14,775 nucleotides of DNA from CAYIBD01 sp964361655. GTDB lineage: Bacteria > Patescibacteriota > Minisyncoccia > Sungbacterales > SURF-37. Location: contig CAYIBD010000017.1 of assembly GCA_964361655.1 (NCBI GenBank), positions 1 through 14,775 of the forward strand, written 5' to 3'. Below the pieces are notes generated by a model. It made no database searches, was not told the DNA's origin, and worked only from the letters and a program-made list of their open reading frames with translations. Position 1 is the stretch's first letter; each line of letters begins with the position of its first letter. Positions 5,969-11,718 of this stretch are shown one piece after another. Made by a program: the position numbers and the translations under genes.

Positions 5969-6040
5969 ATGACGAATGACGAAGGCCATCGGTCCCTGCT
6001 GGTACAGAAGTTCGTCATTCTTCATTCGGGTTTAGTCATT
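5954..6040. repeat. heptad inverted-repeat element 5, between murC and the protease operon
   Basis: The left arm is four exact units AATGACT, AATGTCT, AATGACG, AATGACG (5954-5981). The right arm is CGTCATT, CTTCATT, CGGGTTT, AGTCATT (6013-6040). The centre is about 31 nt. The arms are mostly complementary. The right arm reaches into murC and encodes its last residues and stop codon; the left arm holds the protease-operon -35 box. Confidence 0.8.
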
Positions 6041-7390
6041 CATGAGGGCCTTGGTCATTTCCCAGATGGAGCCGGCGCCCATCATGAGCAGGACATCGCC
6101 CGGATGGAGCCAGGTCTTGAGGAATGGCTTCAAGCGGCGTTCCGGGTTTGTGAGGTAAAGTGCCGGCGTGCCGCGGCGAGTGATGGCTTTGGCGAGCGTG
6201 GCCGAGGTGACGTTCCTCGATTTTTGTTTGCGCTCGCGGCCGGCGACCTCGTAGATATCAAGCAGGATGAGCGTATCGCAATCGCTGAAGGCGCGGGAGA
6301 ATCCCCCAAAGAGATCGTGCGTGCGCTCGTAGTGGTGCGGCTGGAACACGCACCAGATGCGGCGTCTTGGGAACTTTTCTCTCGCCGCCTGGAGCGTGGC
6401 TTTGATCTCGGTGGGGTGGTGAGCGTAGTCGGCCAAGACCCTGGCGCCGGCCAATGTGCCCTGGTAGTCAAACCTGCGCCAGCTTCCGCGGTAGGCATGG
6501 AGTGAGGCAAAAATTTTCTTCACCGGGACGCGGAGGGCGCGGCCAACGGCGTAGGCCGCAAGGGCGTTGGAGACGTTATGCCGGCCGGGGATCCGCAGCA
6601 CATTCTTGATGCCTGCGGCCTGCGGCTGATGCTGCGAGTACCAGATGACTGACCTAGGCGATTTTTGCTTGGCTAGCTTCGCAGCGATGCGACGGAGGCG
6701 CGGGTCGTCGCGGTTGAGCACGGCCATGCCGCCGGGCTTAAGCCGCTTAAGGAATTTCAAGAATGCCGCCTCAATGTTCTTGATGCCTTTGTAAAAATCA
6801 AGGTGCTCGCGGTCAATGTTGGTGATGACGGCGATGGTCGGCGAATAGTTGAGGAACGAGGCGCGGTATTCGTCGGCTTCGAGCACGAGCCAATCCGATT
6901 TTCCGGCCCGAAAATTTGAGTTTTTCAATTCACGGAGCTTGGTGCCGACGATGACCGTCGGATCGAGGCCGGCCTTGGCCAGGATGAGCGCAATTAGCGC
7001 TGTGGTGGTGGACTTGCCGTGGGCGCCGGCAACGGCAATCGTCCCATACTGGCGGGTAAGTTCGCCAACGGCCTCGGCGTAGCTCATGACCGGCAGGCCG
7101 CGCCGTCTTGCTTCACGGATTTCCGGGTTATCGGGTTTGGCAGCGGCGGTATAAACAACGTTGGTTACTGATGGGGTGATGTTACTTTGCCGGTGCGGTC
7201 CAATAGAAACGTGAATCCCTTCTTTTTTGAGGGCGTCTGTAATTTCGGAGCGGGAAAGGTCCGAACCGGAGACGTGCCAGCCGCGGGACTGGTAGAACCG
7301 CGCAAGCGCGCTCATCCCAATCCCGCCGATGCCGATCAGGTGGACGTGTGGCCGCCTCATGTTGGGCATGGTATCAGGTTTGCTCTGCAT
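6032..7390 (-). CDS. murC: UDP-N-acetylmuramate--L-alanine ligase
   Basis: A 452-residue cytoplasmic Mur ligase that adds L-Ala to UDP-MurNAc using ATP, the first peptide step of peptidoglycan synthesis. The N-terminal Rossmann-type domain has GIGGIGMSALA (20-30). The central ATPase domain has P-loop AGAHGKSTT (121-129), EADEY (171-175), NIDREHLD (191-198) and HNVSNALAA (271-279). The C-terminal domain has DYAHHPTEI (321-329) and FQPH. All hallmark motifs are intact and the length is normal. In-frame ATGs at 7369 and 7360 are alternative starts; the family core begins near residue 13. No other mur genes are adjacent. The C-terminal MND-stop is encoded by a repeat element. It is divergent from the unknown gene at 7425 across a 34-bp gap. 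Confidence 0.96.
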   Translation of the reverse strand: MQSKPDTMPNMRRPHVHLIGIGGIGMSALARFYQSRGWHVSGSDLSRSEITDALKKEGIHVSIGPHRQSNITPSVTNVVYTAAAKPDNPEIREARRRGLPVMSYAEAVGELTRQYGTIAVAGAHGKSTTTALIALILAKAGLDPTVIVGTKLRELKNSNFRAGKSDWLVLEADEYRASFLNYSPTIAVITNIDREHLDFYKGIKNIEAAFLKFLKRLKPGGMAVLNRDDPRLRRIAAKLAKQKSPRSVIWYSQHQPQAAGIKNVLRIPGRHNVSNALAAYAVGRALRVPVKKIFASLHAYRGSWRRFDYQGTLAGARVLADYAHHPTEIKATLQAAREKFPRRRIWCVFQPHHYERTHDLFGGFSRAFSDCDTLILLDIYEVAGRERKQKSRNVTSATLAKAITRRGTPALYLTNPERRLKPFLKTWLHPGDVLLMMGAGSIWEMTKALMND

Positions 7391-7409
7391 CTCGCAATCC
7401 AGCGACGCA

Positions 7410-7418
7410 TGATATAAT
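7410..7418 (+). promoter_or_regulatory. extended -10 promoter TGATATAAT
   Basis: A perfect TATAAT (7413-7418) preceded by the TGn extension lies six bases before the ATG at 7425. No good -35 is seen, as expected for extended -10 promoters. The mRNA should begin at or near the start codon. Confidence 0.7.
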
Positions 7419-7424
7419 CACTAC

Positions 7425-7757
7425 ATGAAACTTGTGCCGGACAAGTATCTTCATACTCGAGAGCATGTACTGGCTGATGATCTCTCGCGGATGATGCTTG
7501 AGCCCAAGCGCTTTGCCGCCTACCTTGGCATTGCCAAGATGTATCACGAATCCGACCTTCGGGCGCTGGCCAAGCGCGTGGCGGCCAAGCCAGACCTTGA
7601 GCCCCAAAACCGCGGCAAGTACTTTTTCGGGGCGCTCAAGGGCTTGCCCAAGCAGGCCGATTGGATCCGCGAGGTTCGGCGCCGGTTGCGCCGACGGGCT
7701 CGGTTAAAGCTCCGGAAGAAACGCAATGCCAAAGAAGTCCATCGTTCACGAACCTAA
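7425..7757 (+). CDS. unknown small basic protein, coupled to def
   Basis: A 110-residue cytoplasmic protein that I do not recognise as a named family. The first 85 residues are largely helical, with FAAYLGIAKMYHESDLRALA (positions 30-49) and RGKYFFGALKGLPKQADW (63-80), a pattern I associate with conserved hypothetical proteins of Parcubacteria. The last 30 residues are extremely Arg/Lys-rich, which suggests RNA, DNA or ribosome contact. It is preceded by an extended -10 promoter with no room for a leader. It overlaps def by 32 nt, so both are probably made from one mRNA, and the def ribosome-binding site lies inside this gene's basic tail. Confidence 0.75.
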   Translation: MKLVPDKYLHTREHVLADDLSRMMLEPKRFAAYLGIAKMYHESDLRALAKRVAAKPDLEPQNRGKYFFGALKGLPKQADWIREVRRRLRRRARLKLRKKRNAKEVHRSRT

Positions 7758-8313
7758 CCCCGTCCTTCGACAGCCGGCAGCCGATATCCCTCCGGGTGAA
7801 ATTCGGAGCGCAAAGATCCAGCGGTTGATTTCCGATATGCGCGAGACGCTCGCTGCTGCTTGGGATGGAGTCGGCCTTGCCGCACCGCAGGTGGGCGTGC
7901 CACTCCGGATCTTCCTCGTGTCCGATGAAGCGGCGAGTATCGACACCAATGCCGGTGGTGAGCCGAGTCGAACCATGCGAATGAATGCGAATGATGCGAA
8001 TAGCGAGAGACGGACGTGGGAGTATCATGCCTATGTTAATCCGGTATTGAAAAAGCGCTCGCAGAAGAAAATTGAGATGGCCGAGGGCTGTTTGTCGGTG
8101 CCGGGGAAATTCGGCCTGGTGCCCCGCGCCGAGAAGGTGTATCTGGAGTGGCTGGACGAGCGCGGCCGGAAGCACAGCCGCGGTTTCACCAAATTTTTCG
8201 CTCGCGTCATCCAGCACGAATTGGACCACCTCGATGGGAAGTTGATCCTTGATAGGGCTAAGCGACTTTTCACGGCAGAGGCGAAAAAGAAAGGCGCCCC
8301 TCATCGTGAGTAG
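7726..8313 (+). CDS. def: peptide deformylase
   Basis: A 195-residue metalloenzyme that removes the N-formyl group from new proteins. All three motifs are present: GVGLAAPQVG (48-57), EGCLSVP (120-126) with metal ligand Cys122, and QHELDHLDG (163-171) with ligands His164 and His168 and catalytic Glu165. Residues about 66-98 form an extra polar loop between two core strands, where most deformylases have only a few residues; part of it is encoded by a tandem repeat of ATGCGAATG. The start ATG is preceded by GGAAG about 8 nt upstream, within the overlapping upstream gene. Its partner enzyme Fmt is encoded about 0.5 kb downstream on the same strand. Confidence 0.96.
   Translation: MPKKSIVHEPNPVLRQPAADIPPGEIRSAKIQRLISDMRETLAAAWDGVGLAAPQVGVPLRIFLVSDEAASIDTNAGGEPSRTMRMNANDANSERRTWEYHAYVNPVLKKRSQKKIEMAEGCLSVPGKFGLVPRAEKVYLEWLDERGRKHSRGFTKFFARVIQHELDHLDGKLILDRAKRLFTAEAKKKGAPHRE
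7975..8003. repeat. in-frame tandem repeat inside def
   Basis: Three copies of ATGCGAAT with 9-10 nt spacing (7975-7984, 7985-7993, 7994-8003) encode the Asn-rich loop around residues 84-93. The unit TGCGAAT also occurs twice upstream of rpmA (1284 and 1310). Confidence 0.65.
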
Positions 8314-8340
8314 GCGCCGAGTGCCGTAGGCCGCACCGCG

Positions 8341-8754
8341 CTACCGCTTGGTTACGACCGATGGCGTGGCGGCCACCTTTCGGCGGTCGCGGAGCTCCAG
8401 GGTTAAGTGGAACGTATCGTGAACCTTGACGACTTCCGCGCAGAGACGGCCATGGAAAATCACTGCATCGCCGACGCGGATACCCTTCCCTAGAACTTCG
8501 AACCGCCGCGACAAATGCATCCGCAGCTGGTGGAGGAAGTCGCGGAGCACCGTGATTGAGGTGCGGAACTCATGAGGGATCCCGAGGTGGTTCGCGAGGT
8601 CGCGTAGCGTTTCGGCCTGTGCCGCCTTCTCTTGGGCGGTCCGCAACCGCACGGTGAGAGGAAGACGCTCCTGGAGGAGATCCAGGGTCTGCCGCGTATC
8701 GAGGTCGCGGCGTCTGGCAAGAAACTCTGCGGCAATCCTAGCGTTAATTTTCAA
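8341..8754 (-). CDS. unknown 137-residue protein, TTG start
   Basis: I do not recognise this protein. About residues 1-85 look mostly helical and charged (MKINARIAAEFLARRRDLD, then LRTAQEKAAQAETLRDLAN). Residues 90-137 look like a small beta domain (GIRVGDAVIFHGRLCAEVV, then FHLTLELRDRRKV), which might be a small-barrel nucleic-acid or protein-binding unit. The start is TTG at 8754, supported by AAAGGAG (8762-8768) about 7 nt upstream and by a consensus promoter at 8784-8812. It converges with def and diverges from fmt. No signal peptide or membrane segment is visible. Confidence 0.75.
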   Translation of the reverse strand: MKINARIAAEFLARRRDLDTRQTLDLLQERLPLTVRLRTAQEKAAQAETLRDLANHLGIPHEFRTSITVLRDFLHQLRMHLSRRFEVLGKGIRVGDAVIFHGRLCAEVVKVHDTFHLTLELRDRRKVAATPSVVTKR

Positions 8755-8779
8755 GGCCTTGCTCCTTTCGTTGCGGTAA

Positions 8780-8788
8780 TGATACCAT
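8780..8788 (+). promoter_or_regulatory. candidate extended -10 for fmt, TGATACCAT
   Basis: TGn plus TACCAT (four of six matches to TATAAT) ends seven bases before the fmt ATG at 8796. The arrangement resembles TGATATAAT upstream of the gene at 7425 and would give a leaderless fmt mRNA. It overlaps the -10 of the opposite promoter. Confidence 0.4.
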
Positions 8789-8812
8789 ACAATCTATGGA
8801 TTCTGTTGTCAA
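8784..8812 (-). promoter_or_regulatory. consensus promoter of the 8341-8754 gene
   Basis: On the minus strand TTGACA (8807-8812) is a perfect -35, followed by 17 nt and TATGGT (8784-8789). The -35 lies inside the first codons of fmt. Transcription would start near 8777 and give a leader of about 20 nt that contains the AAAGGAG ribosome-binding site. Confidence 0.75.
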
Positions 8813-9797
8813 TAGAAGGTGCGCCTTTTTTGGGACGTCGGAGTTTATCGGCTCTATCCAGAAAGCCAGGTTCCTGCGCGGTCTCATCCGGGCTGGCACA
8901 AAACCCGTCGTGGTGGTAACGGCACCCGACAATCCCAATCCTCGCGGAGGGGGGCGGACATCAGTCCCCCCCGCGGTGAAATTAACCGCCCTTGAATCAG
9001 GGATCCCCGTGCTTCAGCCGCGGTCACTGAAAGGATTTTCAGAAGAGCTCGCCCGGCACGAGGTCGAACTGTCGCTCGTCGCGGGCTACGGCAATATTCT
9101 GCCCCCCGAAGTTCTCGCAGTTCCGAAATTCGGCTCATTGAACGTTCATCCCTCTCTCCTGCCCCGTTGGCGGGGTCCCACGCCGATCCAGGCAGCCATT
9201 GTGGCGGGTGACCTCCTGGCGGGGGTAACAATTATTCAGATGGACGAGCAAATGGATCACGGTCCCATCATCGCCACGCGGGAGTTTCCACTCGGTGAGC
9301 GGGCCTGGACTGCGTTAGCCATTTCGGATGCCCTGGCTGATCTTGGCGTGGAGTTGTTTTTGGAAATTCTTGAGCCGTGGGTCCTCGGCAAGATACCCCC
9401 GGTGGCACAGAATCACGAAGCCGCTACCTATAGCCATATCCTGAAAAAGGAGGACGGACACATTGACTGGTCAAAGTCGGCCAACGCCATCGAACGCATG
9501 GTGCGGGCCTTCCAGCCCTGGCCGGGCACCTACACCTTTTGGCGGCGCGGCGGCGATCAGGTACGATTGGTCATAGAGGAGGTGGTGGCGGTTCCGAATA
9601 GACCCGATAGACCCGGGCTCCTCGAGGCGCAGGGTAGGGTTATGGAGGTTGAGGCCGAGATAGCAGTTGGGGCCGGTCGCGGCTTACTCATGATTAGAAC
9701 GCTCCGCCGTGAAGGAGGGAGGAGCATGCCGGCGCGGGAATTCTTGCGCGGCCACCGCAATATTGTCGGCGCGGCACTCGGTCCGAAGCTCCTATGA
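8796..9797 (+). CDS. fmt: methionyl-tRNA formyltransferase
   Basis: A 333-residue cytoplasmic enzyme that formylates Met-tRNAfMet with 10-formyltetrahydrofolate. The N-terminal formyltransferase domain (about 8-195) starts with CAFFGTSEF and contains the catalytic triad Asn116, His118 and Asp154 in LNVHPSLLPRWRGPTPIQ and MDHGPI. The His-Asp spacing of 36 equals that of the E. coli enzyme. The C-terminal domain (about 215-325) holds the tRNA-binding barrel (WSKSANAIERMVRAFQPWPG, then GRGLLMIRTLRREGG). The start is the only plausible one before the Rossmann strand, and no Shine-Dalgarno is seen. It overlaps the next gene by ATGA. With def nearby it completes the formyl-methionine cycle. Confidence 0.96.
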   Translation: MDSVVNRRCAFFGTSEFIGSIQKARFLRGLIRAGTKPVVVVTAPDNPNPRGGGRTSVPPAVKLTALESGIPVLQPRSLKGFSEELARHEVELSLVAGYGNILPPEVLAVPKFGSLNVHPSLLPRWRGPTPIQAAIVAGDLLAGVTIIQMDEQMDHGPIIATREFPLGERAWTALAISDALADLGVELFLEILEPWVLGKIPPVAQNHEAATYSHILKKEDGHIDWSKSANAIERMVRAFQPWPGTYTFWRRGGDQVRLVIEEVVAVPNRPDRPGLLEAQGRVMEVEAEIAVGAGRGLLMIRTLRREGGRSMPAREFLRGHRNIVGAALGPKLL

Positions 9798-10702
9798 ATC
9801 CCATTGCCGTGATCGGTTTCATCGTAGCGGTTGTGGTGGGTTACTTTGCGTTTACGGGCGGCGATAGGGTGGGAGGCGGGGGGCCGATTGCCACCGGACC
9901 CGGCACGGGCGAGATACAGAATCCCCAACCAGTCGCGAAGAGCCGCGGCCGGGCACCGCCGGCCCGAACCACACCCGGCGCGCCGTCTCCAGCCGGAACG
10001 CCGCTAGCACCCCCGGGCCAGTCCCCCTACGCCGATTACATCAGCATTGCTTCGCTCCAGCGCTCAAGCGCAACACCGGATAAGGAGTACATCGTACTCC
10101 AGTATGGGGGGAGCTTTTTTGGCTCGGGCGGCCAGAAACAGCCGATTGATGTCACCGGCTGGACCATCAGCACGGTAGAGACCGGACAGGTGGCGACCAT
10201 CCCCCGCGCCTTCAACATTCCGGAGATTGATGCCACTGAACAGGATGTTTTTCTTCCGCCCGGCGGGAAACTCATCGTCGTCAGCGGCACGCCCGGCTAC
10301 CAACGGAATTTTCGAGAGAACGCCTGCGTGGGCTATTTCAACCAGTCGTTCTCGTTTACGCCCTCGCTCTCTAACTCCTGCTTTGATCCTAACCCGGGGA
10401 AGTCCGCCCTGATTAGCCTCGGCCTTTCGGGCGTTTGCATTGATTTCATTGACAGCATTCCTGGCTGCCGAACGCCGACTATCGGCTTCCAACAGTCCGG
10501 CATTGGGCAGGAGTGTGTGGACTACATCCGTGAGCATTTCAGCTACGTGGGTTGCGTGAAGGATTTCCGGAGCGATCCAAAATTCCTCAAGAATACCTGG
10601 CGGGTGTTCCTCGGCCTGCCGCGGAAATTCTACGATCCGCGGCACGGTCGGGTGTCTGTCCGTGACCGAGATGGTCTCTTGGTGGACGAGTTTGAGTATT
10701 AG
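9794..10702 (+). CDS. secreted lamin-tail-like domain protein with six-cysteine insertion
   Basis: A 302-residue protein. Residues 4-20 form a signal anchor. Residues 25-78 are a Gly/Pro/Ala/Thr-rich linker. About 80-170 hold the strands of a lamin-tail-like fold (DYISIASLQR, KEYIVLQYGG, IDVTGWTIST, VFLPPGGKLIVVSG). The closing strands appear only at 267-302 (NTWRVFLG, GRVSVRDRDGLLVDEFEY). The intervening 95 residues contain all six cysteines (178, 196, 215, 225, 241, 254), including the paired segments CIDFIDSIPGC and CVDYIREHFSYVGC, which look like disulfide-closed helices. It is translationally coupled to fmt by ATGA overlap. Function unknown; I infer a cell-surface or extracellular binding role. 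I recall similar proteins from Parcubacteria but cannot verify this here. Confidence 0.78.
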   Translation: MNPIAVIGFIVAVVVGYFAFTGGDRVGGGGPIATGPGTGEIQNPQPVAKSRGRAPPARTTPGAPSPAGTPLAPPGQSPYADYISIASLQRSSATPDKEYIVLQYGGSFFGSGGQKQPIDVTGWTISTVETGQVATIPRAFNIPEIDATEQDVFLPPGGKLIVVSGTPGYQRNFRENACVGYFNQSFSFTPSLSNSCFDPNPGKSALISLGLSGVCIDFIDSIPGCRTPTIGFQQSGIGQECVDYIREHFSYVGCVKDFRSDPKFLKNTWRVFLGLPRKFYDPRHGRVSVRDRDGLLVDEFEY

Positions 10703-10732
10703 ACCGCCGCGGAGGCGAGATGGTGTTGGTTC

Positions 10733-10767
10733 AAAAAAACGCGCCGGCGACTTATTCGGCCGCCGGC
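10733..10767 (-). terminator. intrinsic terminator of the 10752-11633 gene
   Basis: On the minus strand GCCGGCG (10767-10761), an 11-nt loop and CGCCGGC (10749-10743) are followed by three bases and seven Ts (10739-10733). The loop contains the gene's TAA stop codon, so the upstream arm is coding sequence. It is the clearest Rho-independent terminator in the window and sits between convergent genes. Confidence 0.75.
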
Positions 10768-11633
10768 CTGCTTAGTGGCACTACACCCACGATCTCTGCG
10801 ATCCGCCCGAGGGCGAAGGCCGCCCGCATCGGATCGATGTTTGCGGCGACGGCTTCATCCACCACGGCGCGGATTCGCTTAAGTGCGTGGACTAGGTCCG
10901 CGGTCGCACTCGGGGTTTCGGGTTGCAGGGCACCGCCTGGTAGTCGTGCGGGTGCCTCCGGTATAACTCCGCCGGTCTCACCGGCCGTGGGAGGCGCTGC
11001 TCGCGACCCTGGCTCCTTCTCTGCTTGCCGCAAGCCGTAGCGCTCTCTCCGCCGTAGCTTGCCGGTTGGCTGATACTTCCCCGGGTAAGATCGGAGAATG
11101 TTCAGCACGGCACGGTAGTCCGCCGTTTCACCCCATCCGAGATACCTGCAAACCTCCATAGGAGTTAGCGGGCGATCTGATTCTCGGAGCGCGCGATCGA
11201 TGAGCGGTAGCCGTTCATTCACCCCCATGGCCCGTGGCCTCGCCGCTATCCCAGCTTCCTCCTCTTCCATGTCTCCCCCTCCTCTTTGCGCCGACCTCCA
11301 GCCCGCATCCTCGGCTATGTTCCAGGCAATGATCTCCTCTGACGTCGCCGGCGGAGCATGACGAGCGTGTCTCGCCATGTGCGCCAGCCGCTTACCCTCC
11401 CGCGCGCTCGACACGGGTGGCAGGACGCTCTCTCGGCGCGGAGGGAGCAGGCCCTCTTCCCGTGCGGTACGAAGGATTTTTGCGCGGTAGTTTTGGAACT
11501 GCCGGTCCTTCGTTATGGCGTGGCCAAGGGTGACGATCCTTTTGCCGATTTGCCACACGTCGTCCACTCCGTGCCTGACCAGCGTTGCGCCAATCGACTC
11601 CAAAAGATCCTCGAGTTCCCGCCGTTTGCTCAA
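10752..11633 (-). CDS. unknown protein with central winged-helix-like segment, TTG start
   Basis: A 293-residue, probably cytoplasmic protein. Residues 1-65 are helical and charged. About 66-135 are low-complexity. Residues 138-202 (NERLPLIDRALRESDRPLTP, then CRYLGWG, YRAVLNILRSYPGKY, RRRERYGL) have the pattern of a winged helix-turn-helix in which a helix pair is followed by a basic wing. Residues 205-243 are a Pro/Gly-rich linker, and 244-293 form a helical C-terminal segment. This suggests a DNA-binding or regulatory protein, but I cannot name a family. The start is TTG, supported by the very strong AAAGGAGGTG (11641-11650) about 7 nt upstream. It lies directly downstream of smc on the same strand and ends at its own terminator. 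Confidence 0.75.
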   Translation of the reverse strand: MSKRRELEDLLESIGATLVRHGVDDVWQIGKRIVTLGHAITKDRQFQNYRAKILRTAREEGLLPPRRESVLPPVSSAREGKRLAHMARHARHAPPATSEEIIAWNIAEDAGWRSAQRGGGDMEEEEAGIAARPRAMGVNERLPLIDRALRESDRPLTPMEVCRYLGWGETADYRAVLNILRSYPGKYQPTGKLRRRERYGLRQAEKEPGSRAAPPTAGETGGVIPEAPARLPGGALQPETPSATADLVHALKRIRAVVDEAVAANIDPMRAAFALGRIAEIVGVVPLSRPAAE

Positions 11634-11718
11634 TCTCCATCACCTCCTTTCTTACCTGCGCTTGTAGTCGGATGGCTGACGTAATAGGTACCACGCCGAT
11701 GTGAAGAAATCAATACCA

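Noticed and set aside
8290..8340. Bidirectional terminator between def and the 8341-8754 gene
   Set aside because: GGCGCC palindromes are present but there is no adequate stem and no T-run on either strand.
11392..11694. 100-codon open frame overlapping the start of the 10752-11633 gene
   Set aside because: It is in another frame across the strong ribosome-binding site, has no recognisable features, and would leave the longer gene without its start.
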